Positions 24,882 to 33,207 of a DNA stretch of 44,792 nucleotides are shown here, piece by piece. The notes below the pieces were generated by a model. The model was not told the DNA's origin and did no database searches. It worked only from the letters and a program-made list of their open reading frames with translations. This DNA comes from an uncultured Lachnospiraceae bacterium (lineage in GTDB: Bacteria; Bacillota; Clostridia; Lachnospirales; Lachnospiraceae). The DNA lies in NCBI GenBank assembly GCA_934394565.1, contig CAKRQV010000019.1, forward strand, positions 1 through 44,792, written 5' to 3'. Both the position numbers and the translations under genes were made by a program. How positions within the stretch are numbered: position 1 is the stretch's first letter; each line of letters starts with the position of its first letter.

Positions 24882-27536
24882 TTGGATAAGGCGGAATATC
24901 AGGTTAAGCTGGATCAGCTGAAGGAGCTGGTTGCAGAACAGGATTATGACAGTGCGCTGGATCTGGTTCAGGAGATTGACTGGCGGCGTGTTAAGAATAT
25001 CCGGACGCTTTGTATGGTTGCTGATGTTTATGAGACCAACGATATGCTGGAGGATACCAAGCGGATTCTTCTGCTGGCGTTAAAGAGGGCTTCCATAGGT
25101 AAGAGCATCCTTTCACGGCTCGTGGAGCTGTGCCTGCAGATGAACGATACGGCAGGGGCATCCGAATATTATCAGGATTTTATCAAGGCGGCGCCCCGGG
25201 ATTCGGCGAGATATCTGTTGCAGTATAAGATCCTGAAGGCGAACCAGGCGTCATTAGAGGAACAGATCGATGCTTTGCACGATTACAAGGAGAGTGAATA
25301 TACCGAGCGCTGGGCGTATGAGCTGGCAAAGCTGTATGACCAGGCCGGTATGACCCAGGAGTGTATTGAGGAATGTGACGATATTATCCTGTGGTTTAGT
25401 GAAGGTGTCTATGTCGTAAAGGCCATGGAGCTTAAAATGAAGCATACGCCGTTGACACCGTCTCAGCAGGAAAAATACGATCATCGCTTTGAGACGATGC
25501 CGGAGCTTCTGGTTAAAGAAGAACCAAAGCCTGTGAAGAAAAAGAAAAAACAGGAGCCGGAAGCTGCAGAGCCGTCGGCTGCTGATGATGCTGACGAAGC
25601 TGCAGCAGCACAGGATACGGAGAAAAAAGTGCAGGCAGAGCCGAAGCCAGCAGCAGCTTCCGAAGATTTTACCAGTACGATGGATCTGCAGTCGAGACTG
25701 ACAAAGAGTCTGAAAAAGGTAATCGGCGGTATGATCCATGATGACGATGACGACGAGGAACCGGAAACCAGACAGAAGGAAGCAGAGGAGGATCTGTATG
25801 CCAGAGTGGAGACAGACCGCTATGCGCCGAAGCTTGAGCCGGAACAGCCGATTGAAAGTGGTGTGCGCCGGGAAGAAGTTGTTACCCGACCGGCATCCCA
25901 GCAATCAGAAGAGAATACCGCAGCTGATGCAGAGATGGATTTTTCTTCTATTCTGGAGGCTCAGGCCGATGCAATCGTGGATGGCAGAGATCCGCAGAGC
26001 GTAACGGCACCGGCAAAACAGCAGGAGACAGAGCCAGAGAAGGATGATTTTGATCTTTCCAGCGTACTGGAAAGCGAAGTTGCAGATATTCTGAAAGAAA
26101 AAGAGGCACCGCAGGTGCCGGAAACAGATACAATACCTGCAGCCAGTCCGCAGAAACCGGAAACAGAATCGGCTGCCCCGGAGGCAGAGCCTGCGATCGA
26201 TTTGGAAGCTGCTATAGTGAAGGCAACGGATGAAGCGCAAAAAGAGCCGGAAAGTGAGCCGGCAGAAGCGGCAACGATCGATCTGGAAGCAGCTATTGAG
26301 AAGACAACAGCGCAGGAGGTCAGAGCACCGAAGAAAGAGCCAGCGGATACGATGCCATCCTTTGATCTGGAAGATGCGATTGTAAAAACAGCTGCAGAAG
26401 AGACAAAGGAGCCGGAAAAAGAGGTCGTACCGGATAAAACGATCAATCTGGAGGACGCCATGTATAAGGCACCGGCAGTGGATGTACCGCATGCTACGCT
26501 GGATTTGTCCAAAGAGATCGAAAAACCACAGGCAGAAGCCACAGAGGAGAAAAAGGACGAAGACTTTGATCTGCAGGCACTGCTGGCCGCTGAAGTCAGC
26601 GATATGGTCGCCAATCCGGTACAGCCGGAGAAGGAAGCACCGGCCAGACAGGAAGGAGAACCGGAGGATCTGGTCAAAAAGCTGGAAAAAGAAGCCGATC
26701 GTACGATCGAGCACAGTGAGATGGTTAAGGAGACGCCGCAGGATAAACGTATGCGTATCATGCGTGCTGCACCGGCCAACCGCATGAGCGAGGAGCAGAA
26801 ACGGGTATTTACCTATTTTGCCAAAGTACCGGGTATGGATACACAGATTCTGGAAGCTTTGATGACGGCATACAATGGTGCGGTATCTAAGACCTCCCGT
26901 CATGGCAATATCGCCATCATGGGGCGTAAGGGCACCGGCAAGACACGGCTGACCGAAGGCCTGATCAAGGCACTGTGCAAGGAGTTTGAGCTGTCCGCAG
27001 CCAAGTTTGCCCGGATCCAGGCAGACGATTTGAATGAAAAGGATGTCGCCCAGGTTGTAGCCAAACTGTCCGGAGGCTTCCTCGTGATCGAGAAAGCGGG
27101 CCGCATGACGGACGATACGGTACTCAAGCTGAATCAGGCGATGGAATTTCGGACAGACAGCATGATCCTGATCATTGAGGATGAAAAGGATGATATGAAG
27201 AACCTGTTCGAAGAACATCCGGAGTTTGCAGAAAAATTTGATGCAACGATCAAAATCCCGGTATTTACCAACGATGAGCTGGTGACTTTCGCCCGTACCT
27301 ATGCCGGTGAATGTGGCTACAAGATGGACGAGATGGGGATTCTGGCCTTGTATACGATCATCGGTGCCAACCAGAGTATTGAGGAACCGGTATCGATCGC
27401 CAAAGTCAAGGAAATGGTGGATGCGGCGATCGCCAAAGCGTCCAAGGGCGGACGTAAGATCGGACGTAAGCTGTCCGGCCGTCAGGTGGATCGTATGAAC
27501 CGGATCATCCTTTACGAAAAAGACTTTGAACTTTAA
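24882..27536 (+). CDS. TPR-repeat, acidic linear-motif repeat and CbxX/CfxQ-like AAA protein, unknown role
   Basis: Counted from TTG 24882 (chosen for GAGGTG at 24870-24875), 884 residues; ATG 24858, eight codons earlier, is an alternative with no ribosome site. Residues 1-205 are helical repeats of TPR type (AEQDYDSALDLV, MVADVYETNDMLEDTKRIL). About residues 210-640 are disordered, Glu/Ala/Pro-rich and contain eight degenerate copies of a short motif around (I/F)DLExAI, for example IDLEAAIVKA, IDLEAAIEKT, FDLEDAIVKT and INLEDAMYKA. From about residue 650 an AAA ATPase module carries Walker A GRKGTGKT (681-688). The Walker B position reads FLVIEKAG, lacking the usual Asp-Glu pair, so hydrolysis may be impaired. 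The C-terminal layout (LIIEDEKDDMKNLFEEHPEF) follows the CbxX/CfxQ pattern. It looks like a scaffold with a nucleotide switch. The gene lies between glgP and rsmA, with a terminator on both sides. Confidence 0.8.
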   Translation: MDKAEYQVKLDQLKELVAEQDYDSALDLVQEIDWRRVKNIRTLCMVADVYETNDMLEDTKRILLLALKRASIGKSILSRLVELCLQMNDTAGASEYYQDFIKAAPRDSARYLLQYKILKANQASLEEQIDALHDYKESEYTERWAYELAKLYDQAGMTQECIEECDDIILWFSEGVYVVKAMELKMKHTPLTPSQQEKYDHRFETMPELLVKEEPKPVKKKKKQEPEAAEPSAADDADEAAAAQDTEKKVQAEPKPAAASEDFTSTMDLQSRLTKSLKKVIGGMIHDDDDDEEPETRQKEAEEDLYARVETDRYAPKLEPEQPIESGVRREEVVTRPASQQSEENTAADAEMDFSSILEAQADAIVDGRDPQSVTAPAKQQETEPEKDDFDLSSVLESEVADILKEKEAPQVPETDTIPAASPQKPETESAAPEAEPAIDLEAAIVKATDEAQKEPESEPAEAATIDLEAAIEKTTAQEVRAPKKEPADTMPSFDLEDAIVKTAAEETKEPEKEVVPDKTINLEDAMYKAPAVDVPHATLDLSKEIEKPQAEATEEKKDEDFDLQALLAAEVSDMVANPVQPEKEAPARQEGEPEDLVKKLEKEADRTIEHSEMVKETPQDKRMRIMRAAPANRMSEEQKRVFTYFAKVPGMDTQILEALMTAYNGAVSKTSRHGNIAIMGRKGTGKTRLTEGLIKALCKEFELSAAKFARIQADDLNEKDVAQVVAKLSGGFLVIEKAGRMTDDTVLKLNQAMEFRTDSMILIIEDEKDDMKNLFEEHPEFAEKFDATIKIPVFTNDELVTFARTYAGECGYKMDEMGILALYTIIGANQSIEEPVSIAKVKEMVDAAIAKASKGGRKIGRKLSGRQVDRMNRIILYEKDFEL

Positions 27537-27548
27537 GAGAAACGATAC

Positions 27549-27587
27549 AAAAGAGGACGGTGTCGAAGGCATGGTCCTCTTTTTTTC
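27549..27587 (+). terminator. Intrinsic terminator between the AAA gene and rsmA
   Basis: A 10-bp stem (27549-27558 with 27574-27583) with a 15-nt loop and a seven-T run, 12 nt after the AAA gene stop. No separate promoter for rsmA was seen in the 50 nt that remain, so rsmA may depend on read-through. Confidence 0.8.
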
Positions 27588-27634
27588 AGGAAGCCGGAGG
27601 AGATGTCCGGCGGGAACAAACGAGGGAGGAATTT

Positions 27635-28519
27635 ATGGAGAGAGGTAAAGAACCCTGGCTGGGACAGCCGGCGGAGACGATTGCGATTCTGCAGAAATAC
27701 AGCTTTGTATTCCGCAAGCAGTTTGGACAGAATTTCCTGATCGATACGCATGTGCTGGACAAGATTATCGATGCCGCAGGGATCACAGAGGATGATTTCG
27801 TCATCGAGATCGGACCGGGTATCGGTACACTGACACAGTATCTGGCATACCATGCGAGAGAGGTGCTGGCTGTGGAGATCGACCATGATCTGATCCCGAT
27901 CCTTTCTGATACACTGGCTGCCTATGACAACGTGCATGTGATCAACGAGGATATCCTGAAGGTGGATATCCGGGGTATGATCGAAAAGTATAACGGCGGC
28001 AGAAAAGCCAAGGTTGTTGCCAACCTTCCCTACTATATCACGACACCGATCATCATGGAACTTCTGGAAAAGAGAATCCCGGTGGAGTCCATCACTGTCA
28101 TGGTGCAGAAGGAAGTAGCCATGCGTATGCAGGCGGGGCCAGGCAATAAAGATTATGGTGCACTGTCCCTGGCCGTGCAGTATTACGCTGAGCCGTATCT
28201 GGCCGCCAATGTGCCGCCAAACTGCTTTATGCCGCGGCCAAAGGTGGGCAGTGCGGTGATCCGTCTGACCTGTCACGATGAAGCTCCGGTACAGGTCATG
28301 GATGAGCATCAGATGTTCCGCCTGATCCGGGCTTCCTTTAACCAGAGAAGAAAGACACTGTTTAACGGCCTTCGCAATGCGGTCGATGTAAATTACAGCG
28401 CAGAGGAAATCAAAGAAGCAATCGCAGCCTGTGGTTTTTTACCGTCTGTCCGTGGAGAGGCATTGACACTTGCCGAATTTGCCGGACTGTCGGATACACT
28501 GACACAGTACAGAGGATAA
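27635..28519 (+). CDS. rsmA: 16S rRNA A1518/A1519 dimethyltransferase RsmA (KsgA)
   Basis: A 294-residue Rossmann methyltransferase that dimethylates two adjacent adenines in the 3' hairpin of 16S rRNA, a late check of 30S assembly. Visible motifs are QFGQNFLID (start of the SAM fold), EIGPGIGTLT (motif I), VEIDHDL, and the catalytic NLPYYITTPI (motif IV). A C-terminal helical domain holds FNQRRKTLFNGL. Loss of this gene is known to give kasugamycin resistance. ATG 27635 follows GAGGGAGG; the upstream frame overlaps the preceding terminator and is not coding. Confidence 0.96.
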   Translation: MERGKEPWLGQPAETIAILQKYSFVFRKQFGQNFLIDTHVLDKIIDAAGITEDDFVIEIGPGIGTLTQYLAYHAREVLAVEIDHDLIPILSDTLAAYDNVHVINEDILKVDIRGMIEKYNGGRKAKVVANLPYYITTPIIMELLEKRIPVESITVMVQKEVAMRMQAGPGNKDYGALSLAVQYYAEPYLAANVPPNCFMPRPKVGSAVIRLTCHDEAPVQVMDEHQMFRLIRASFNQRRKTLFNGLRNAVDVNYSAEEIKEAIAACGFLPSVRGEALTLAEFAGLSDTLTQYRG

Positions 28520-28631
28520 AAAAGACCCGACATGCATCGCCGGGTGAAATATGGACATAATGAAACCGGTCATCTGATATCTGGATGGCCGGTTTCATCA
28601 TTAAAGGAAGGAGTGTCGCTATACGCGACGC

Positions 28632-28727
28632 ATGAAAAAGAAATATATGAAACTAAAAAGAACTTGTAAGCTTTTTGATGATTACAGTATATCCAGAAAT
28701 TATGTGCAATTTATAGTGAAGTTGTAA
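28632..28727 (+). CDS. Possible 31-aa basic peptide (weak)
   Basis: ATG 28632 to TAA 28727 gives a basic 31-residue peptide beginning MKKKYMKLKRTCK. The Shine-Dalgarno AAGGAAGGAG is too far away in linear sequence, but GTCGC/GCGAC form a small hairpin exactly in the gap. Folding it would bring the ribosome site to about 3-4 nt from the ATG. It has no recognised family and could be chance. Confidence 0.2.
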   Translation: MKKKYMKLKRTCKLFDDYSISRNYVQFIVKL

Positions 28728-28786
28728 AGAAAAAATGAACAAAGCTCAAAAGAATTGTGAATATCCGGGATTTCTCCGGCATAATC

Positions 28787-28795
28787 TGGTATGAT
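28787..28795 (+). promoter_or_regulatory. Extended -10 promoter of the DUF1002 gene
   Basis: TGG-TATGAT, 44 nt upstream of the GTG start. No good -35 is seen at 17 bp. Confidence 0.4.
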
Positions 28796-28838
28796 GTAGA
28801 GGATACAAAAAGGTAACAGCAAAACAGGAGTAAAAAGA

Positions 28839-29699
28839 GTGAAGATAAAGAAACAGATACTGGCCGGTGCACTGGCACTGGCGACAACTTTTACAATGAG
28901 TGTACCGGCACTGGCAGCAGACAGCAATTACTGTGTGGCATTGGGGGCTGATCTTTCCGCAGAGGAAAAAAGCAAGGTATTAGGGATTATGGATCTGTCT
29001 GAGGATGATCTGGACGGTCATGAGGTGACTGTCACCAATCAGGAAGAACACAAGTACCTCGATGATTATCTGTCCGCTTCCGTCATTGGCAGCCGTGCAC
29101 TGTCCAGTGTATATGTGCGCGAAGCCAGCGACGGCTACGGGATTCAGGTGACGACACACAATATCACCTATTGTACGACAGGTATGTACCAGAATGCACT
29201 GGCTACAGCGGGGCTCAAAAACGCTACAGTGGTCGTTGCCGGACCGTTTGACCTGTCGGGCACAGCTGCACTGATCGGCGCTGTAAAGGCATATAGCGAG
29301 CTCTCCGGAGAACCGATCCAGGCAGAAGCGCTGGAAGCTGCGACAGACGAGCTGGTAACAACCGGTGAGATCGCCGAAGATATCGGCAGCTCGGATGCGG
29401 AGGCACTGGTCGGGGCGGTAAAGGATACGATCGTAGCTGAGGGGATCACGGATGAGGATGGTATTAACCAGGCTATCGATGATGCGGCAAAGAAGCTGGA
29501 CATTACCCTGAGTGATGAGGATAAGGCAAAGATCAACGATGTGATGCAAAAAGTCGGAGATCTGGATCTGAATGCGGATGATCTGAAGGAGCAGGCAAAG
29601 CAGCTGTACGATAAGCTGGGGGAGCTGAATGTATCCAAAGAACAGGTACAGGGCTGGTTTTCGAAGCTTCTGGCATGGCTGAAGCAGCTGCTTTCCTGA
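28839..29699 (+). CDS. DUF1002 (YpuA-like) secreted protein
   Basis: A 286-residue protein with a signal peptide (residues 1-27, cleavage expected after ALA). The mature part starts with the DUF1002 pattern: a VALGADLSAEEKSKVL segment, the YLDDYLSASVIGSRALSSVYV block, and VTTHNITYCTTGMYQNALATAG. A long helical C-terminal part follows and ends in an amphipathic WFSKLLAWLKQLL helix that may touch the membrane. The family is widespread in Firmicutes and has no established function. The start is GTG 28839, after CAGGAG. No close operon partner is present. Confidence 0.85.
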   Translation: MKIKKQILAGALALATTFTMSVPALAADSNYCVALGADLSAEEKSKVLGIMDLSEDDLDGHEVTVTNQEEHKYLDDYLSASVIGSRALSSVYVREASDGYGIQVTTHNITYCTTGMYQNALATAGLKNATVVVAGPFDLSGTAALIGAVKAYSELSGEPIQAEALEAATDELVTTGEIAEDIGSSDAEALVGAVKDTIVAEGITDEDGINQAIDDAAKKLDITLSDEDKAKINDVMQKVGDLDLNADDLKEQAKQLYDKLGELNVSKEQVQGWFSKLLAWLKQLLS

Positions 29700-29900
29700 G
29701 AACGGGTGCAGCGTAGAGCATAACGGTCTGACTGCCTTTGAAAATGGGTAAAAGTATACAAAAGAATGTCGGATAAACCGTGAATAATATACAAAGTTAC
29801 GGCAAAAAACGTTTCGTTCATAGTTTGTTCATATATTGATGCTAAGATAAACACAGTTAAGAAAGACATTTTCTTACAGATAATATTTTTTCATAATAAT

Positions 29901-29930
29901 TGCCCCGTGGGTTGAGAGACCTGCGGGGCA
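29901..29930 (+). terminator. GC-rich hairpin, 200 nt after the DUF1002 gene
   Basis: TGCCCCGTGGGT (29901-29912) pairs with ACCTGCGGGGCA (29919-29930), two G-U pairs, 6-nt loop. Only a broken T run follows (CTCCTCATTTT). The 200 nt between the DUF1002 stop and this hairpin hold no gene; a small RNA ending here cannot be excluded. Confidence 0.45.
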
Positions 29931-29961
29931 CTCCTCATTTTATGGGATGCCTGTGATAAAA

Positions 29962-29988
29962 GGGGCGGCTTTTTTAAAAGCCGCCTTA
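29962..29988 (-). terminator. Terminator of the corrinoid adenosyltransferase gene
   Basis: GGCGGCTTTT (29964-29973) is complementary to AAAAGCCGCC (29976-29985), with G-U pairs extending it. Read on the minus strand the stem precedes CCTTTTATC. It begins 11 nt after the stop codon. Confidence 0.65.
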
Positions 29989-29998
29989 ATCTTTACAT

Positions 29999-30535
29999 CT
30001 ATTTTTCTATCCCCTTGCGAGCGGGAAGTCCTTTGTCGAAAGGATGCTTGATCTTGCAGATCTCGGAGACATAATCGCAGGCCTCGATCAGAGCAGGGCT
30101 GGGGTCGCGGCCGGTGAGGATGACTTCCAGCTGTAAAGGCCGCTTTTTCAGAAAATCAAGCAGCAGCTTTTCGTCAAAAAGTCCGGCGCGGATCGTATAG
30201 ACCAGTTCATCCATGAAAAGTACATCGTAATGTTCCTGACAGGCTTTCTGCGTAATCATGGCAAACTGCTTTTCGTAGTAAGCACGACGTTCTTTCTTCT
30301 CTTCATCGGACATCTGGAAACTGAATTTCTCCTGCGGCAGACCATCGAGGACGGTGATGCCGGGAATGTGGGCGAGAGAATTTCTTTCGCTGGTATCGTT
30401 ATCTTTCATAAACTGGTAGATCAGTACTTTGTAGCCATAACCGGCAGCGCGGACACACAGACCCATACCGGTGGTCGTCTTGCCTTTGCCGTTGCCACAG
30501 TACAGATGGACAAAACCTTCTTTTTTTTCTGGCAT
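29999..30535 (-). CDS. cobO: Corrinoid adenosyltransferase (CobA/CobO/BtuR type)
   Basis: A 178-residue P-loop enzyme that transfers the adenosyl group of ATP to cob(I)alamin to make coenzyme B12. The P-loop is GNGKGKTTTGMG near residues 14-25. Other family segments are YQFMKDNDTSERNSL, the FMDELVYTIRAGL block and LTGRDPSPALIEACDYVSE. ATG 30535 follows AGGAGGG; the frame extends 18 codons further without a ribosome site. It is a single-gene unit with its own promoter and terminator. No cobalamin riboswitch is seen in the short leader. Salvage of corrinoids is likely, since no biosynthesis genes are nearby. Confidence 0.94.
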   Translation of the reverse strand: MPEKKEGFVHLYCGNGKGKTTTGMGLCVRAAGYGYKVLIYQFMKDNDTSERNSLAHIPGITVLDGLPQEKFSFQMSDEEKKERRAYYEKQFAMITQKACQEHYDVLFMDELVYTIRAGLFDEKLLLDFLKKRPLQLEVILTGRDPSPALIEACDYVSEICKIKHPFDKGLPARKGIEK

Positions 30536-30577
30536 ATAAGATCCCTCCTGAAATGGTGATAAATATATACTGCCTTT

Positions 30578-30606
30578 ATGATACGCCAATATCGGGGCTT
30601 TGACAA
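30578..30606 (-). promoter_or_regulatory. Promoter of the adenosyltransferase gene
   Basis: Minus strand -35 TTGTCA (30601-30606), 17-bp spacer, -10 TATCAT (30578-30583), each 5/6 to consensus. Confidence 0.7.
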
Positions 30607-30676
30607 TGGAGAGTTTGGAATGAGAATGCCGGGGCAGCTGGCCGGGTAAAAAGGGGTGAAAGATGAGGGGAGAATA

Positions 30677-30685
30677 TGGTACAAT
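30677..30685 (+). promoter_or_regulatory. Extended -10 promoter
   Basis: TGG-TACAAT, 24 nt before the ATG at 30710. Identical in its nine bases to the element before the ZIP gene. Confidence 0.4.
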
Positions 30686-30709
30686 GGGAAAATACAGGAG
30701 GACAGGATA

Positions 30710-31018
30710 ATGACGATATTTTCTATGGCATGTTATGTAATCTTTGGCTATCTGGTGGTAGCCGGGGTGCTTTTGTACCGGAAGGGATTTATGAAGGATG
30801 TCGGTACGGCGGAGCAGTCGAAGTTTACGAAGGAGTCGTTAAAGAGTTTTGAAAAGCCGGGAGCGGTTTGTCTGGTGCTGGCGGGTGTAGCCGGTATTTT
30901 ATTTACGGCGTTTTCGGATGCCGGGATGCAGGGACCGGAGGCTGTGGCCGGTGTGGCTCTGGTGGCGTTTCTGGTGGCATATTATGTGCTGCGGATGAAG
31001 AAATTGAAGAAAAAATAG
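30710..31018 (+). CDS. Small integral membrane protein, unknown function
   Basis: A 102-residue protein with three hydrophobic spans (about residues 3-23, 51-69 and 78-95) and a basic C-terminal tail (RMKKLKKK). The loop between spans 1 and 2 is charged (KDVGTAEQSKFTKESLKSFEK). ATG 30710 follows CAGGAGG. The three-span layout recalls the DUF3784 group, but the identity is not sure enough to claim. It stands alone and converges with the pilT gene. Confidence 0.7.
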   Translation: MTIFSMACYVIFGYLVVAGVLLYRKGFMKDVGTAEQSKFTKESLKSFEKPGAVCLVLAGVAGILFTAFSDAGMQGPEAVAGVALVAFLVAYYVLRMKKLKKK

Positions 31019-31025
31019 GACGGAC

Positions 31026-31124
31026 GCCGGAGGCTGTGACGGCAGAGGGTGTGTGTTCTGGCTTCAAACGATTAAAAGTGCGCTTGGAAACCAGAACACG
31101 CCCTCTGCAGCCACAGCCTCCGGC
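31026..31124. repeat. 99-bp imperfect palindrome between convergent genes
   Basis: Each arm is about 46 nt. The outer 13 bp (31026-31038 with 31112-31124) are perfect, followed by GCAGAGGG/CCCTCTGC and TTCTGG/CCAGAA blocks with small mismatches and a 2-nt bulge. On the minus strand a run of six T comes 10 nt after the stem, so it may end the pil operon. The arms are far longer than a typical terminator, which suggests a mobile palindromic element or a cruciform. Confidence 0.6.
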
Positions 31125-31151
31125 TGACTTTTGCCATGGCTGTATCACTGC

Positions 31152-32207
31152 TTAGAGTTTCTTACCGAGCATCTCGGGGTTGGTGGCATAGGTGAGGGCG
31201 GTGTCGCGGGTAATGCGTCCGGCCTTGTAAAGGCTTAAGAGACTGTTGTCCATGGAGACCATATCCGGGCGGGCGGAGGCATAGAGGAGGCCTTCGATCT
31301 GGGGGATTTTATTCTCGCGGATCATATTGCGGATCGCCGGGGTGACAGTCATGATCTCGAATGCAGGAACCATATGGTCGTCCACCGTAGGAACAAGCTG
31401 CTGGGATACCACAGCATGTAACGTTGTGGACAGCTGGATGGCGATCTGGTGCTGTTGACTGGCGGGGAATACGTCAATAATACGGTCAATGGTATTTGCA
31501 GCACCAAGGGTGTGCAGGGTGGATAAGAGCAGATGACCGGTTTCGGCGGCGGTCATGGAGACTTCAATGGTCTCATAATCACGCATTTCGCCAAGCAGGA
31601 TAACATCGGGACTCTGACGCAGGGCGGCGCGCAGGGCGGTGACATAGTTCTCGGTATCCACATTGATCTCACGCTGGCTGACGATACAGCGGTCGTGGCG
31701 GTGCAGGTATTCCAGCGGATCTTCAAGTGTAATAATATGGGCATCCCGGGTATGGTTGATGCGGTCGATCATACAGGCCAGAGTCGTGGATTTACCGGAG
31801 CCGGCAGTACCGGTGACCAGCACCATACCGCTGTTGGCATGGCAAAGATGAAGTACGGATTCCGGGATACCAAGCTCTGCAGGATCTGGCAGGGTGAATG
31901 TGATCACACGGATTACAGCAGAGTAGCTGCCGCGCTGTTTGTAGGCACTGACACGGAAACGGGAAACACCGGGCAGGGCAAAAGAAAAGTCATCATCTCC
32001 CTCTGCAGCCAGCCGTGTAAAGTCCCGGTTTTCGGCCAGAGTATAAATTTCATGGAGCAGTGCATCCGTATGCTGTGGCAACAGACGATCGTCATCAATC
32101 TTGTGGATCAATCCGTTTTTCCGGAAAGAGACGGGACGTCCGGCGACGACAAAAACATCGGAGACCTGCTCATCTACAGCCTTTTTTAACAATTCTTCTA
32201 TTTTCAT
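31152..32207 (-). CDS. pilT: PilT-type pilus ATPase
   Basis: A 351-residue secretion ATPase of the type IV pilus retraction class. Walker A GTAGSGKST is at 133-141, the Asp box is LEDPLEY, Walker B with DVILLGEMRD at 201-210, and the His box AETGHLLLSTLHT at 221-233. The N-terminal domain is short, as in PilT, and lacks the extra N-terminal domain of extension ATPases (PilB). PilT normally powers disassembly of the filament. Here it is the only ATPase in the cluster, so it may do both jobs or work with a PilB coded elsewhere. It is the last gene of the operon, 82 nt after the previous gene, with AAAAAGGA as its ribosome site. Confidence 0.94.
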   Translation of the reverse strand: MKIEELLKKAVDEQVSDVFVVAGRPVSFRKNGLIHKIDDDRLLPQHTDALLHEIYTLAENRDFTRLAAEGDDDFSFALPGVSRFRVSAYKQRGSYSAVIRVITFTLPDPAELGIPESVLHLCHANSGMVLVTGTAGSGKSTTLACMIDRINHTRDAHIITLEDPLEYLHRHDRCIVSQREINVDTENYVTALRAALRQSPDVILLGEMRDYETIEVSMTAAETGHLLLSTLHTLGAANTIDRIIDVFPASQQHQIAIQLSTTLHAVVSQQLVPTVDDHMVPAFEIMTVTPAIRNMIRENKIPQIEGLLYASARPDMVSMDNSLLSLYKAGRITRDTALTYATNPEMLGKKL

Positions 32208-32289
32208 TACAGTACCATCCTTTTTAAGTTACTTCATATCCTCAGATACCCGTCAGTACAGGGTACAGCAGTATGGATTTGCTGCAAAA

Positions 32290-32760
32290 TCAGGGCGTCA
32301 TGACCCGGATCGTATCAGTGGAAGACCAGTCAGAGGTTTTGATCGTCTGCCAGCGGGTAATCGTATATTCTTCCGGTGTATCAAGGGAGGCCAGATCGAC
32401 AGACACAGCCAGAGCCTGGGTATCCGAAATACTGATCTGCCAGGAAAAAACAGTGTGACCGTTTTCCAGTGGCGTGATAGAAACCGGGATATCTCCGAAC
32501 GCAGTCGATACAGTCTCTGCAGAGGCGGTTGAAGCATGGGCACATAGCGTCGGCAGAGATGCCAGGAGCTGCTGGGAGGCATTATCGGCGGCTGTTTTGG
32601 CTGTTACACGCTCGGCTTCACGCTCACTCAGCAGATAGTTGCTTCGGGCTGTTGTGACAGACAGTGTGGCAAACATAACCAGACACAGAATCAGAAAGAT
32701 GACCAGTAACAGAGAGGAACCGATACTGGTGGCCGGCAGCCGTGACTTTTTCTCAGACAT
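32290..32760 (-). CDS. PilX-like single-pass pilus assembly protein
   Basis: A 156-residue protein with a short basic N-terminus, a TM helix at about residues 15-37 (IGSSLLLVIFLILCLVMFATLSV), then a predicted coiled stretch (ATTARSNYLLSEREAER) and a beta-rich extracellular part. This layout is seen in minor pilin/PilX-like proteins of clostridial type IV loci. There is no classical G-FTLIE prepilin cleavage motif. ATG 32760 overlaps the stop of the upstream gene by one base (TGATG) and uses GGAGGTGA inside that gene, so the two are translationally coupled. The exact role is inferred from context. Confidence 0.75.
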   Translation of the reverse strand: MSEKKSRLPATSIGSSLLLVIFLILCLVMFATLSVTTARSNYLLSEREAERVTAKTAADNASQQLLASLPTLCAHASTASAETVSTAFGDIPVSITPLENGHTVFSWQISISDTQALAVSVDLASLDTPEEYTITRWQTIKTSDWSSTDTIRVMTP

Positions 32761-33194
32761 CAAAGATCACCTCCCGGCAGATATTTATCGACAGACAGCG
32801 TATATAACGGACTGGAGAGGTCTGACGGGGTATAATGAAGAATCGCCGTAAACATCCGGTCGTTCATACAACACACAGCCGTGAGCTCATCCGACAGCTG
32901 CAGCGTCTGTGTGCCGCCATCTGCTGACAATGCGGTAAGACTGGCCTGACAGTCAGGGTATACAGCCCTCAAGCGGTCAGAAATCGTTTCCAGAGAATCT
33001 CCGGAAGCGATGGTTTCAGAAGCTGTTGTACAGGCAGCGACCGCTTCAGTCAGCTGCGCCGCCTCCCGGCTCATCAGTCGGGCTTTGACAAAGAACTGAA
33101 CACAGACACTGCTGGCCACAGCAAAAAACAGAATAGAAATGATCAGCTCGATCAGAAACAGACTCGAGCCTCTCGCAGTAGTTCTATGGTTCAT
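32760..33194 (-). CDS. Minor pseudopilin with prepilin-like N-terminus
   Basis: A 144-residue protein. The N-terminal RGSSLFLIELIISILFF resembles a type III/IV prepilin signal: Gly, then a hydrophobic helix with a Glu. But the Glu is at about +7 and not +5, so processing by a standard prepilin peptidase is uncertain. After the helix comes a helical stalk and a small domain with several Cys (TAVCCMNDRMF). ATG 33194 follows AAGGAGT. It is coupled to the PilX-like gene downstream. Confidence 0.78.
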   Translation of the reverse strand: MNHRTTARGSSLFLIELIISILFFAVASSVCVQFFVKARLMSREAAQLTEAVAACTTASETIASGDSLETISDRLRAVYPDCQASLTALSADGGTQTLQLSDELTAVCCMNDRMFTAILHYTPSDLSSPLYTLSVDKYLPGGDL

Positions 33195-33207
33195 AGATAA
33201 CTCCTTT

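Larger units (their letters stand above)
28520..28838 (+). other. Intergenic region between rsmA and the DUF1002 gene
   Basis: Holds a 14-bp hairpin at 28561-28597 (one G-U pair, no T run; weak terminator or mRNA end), a low-confidence 31-codon ORF at 28632, and an extended -10 at 28787. The remainder is AT-rich with no further gene seen. Confidence 0.6.

Noticed and set aside
25905..27572. A 555-codon open frame antisense to the TPR/AAA gene
   Set aside because: Composition is the reverse complement of a Glu/Ala-rich coding sequence; the sense frame has AAA motifs, a promoter and a terminator.
29700..29998. Cobalamin riboswitch near the corrinoid adenosyltransferase gene
   Set aside because: This region is downstream of that minus-strand gene, and its true leader (30536-30575) is too short for a B12 riboswitch.
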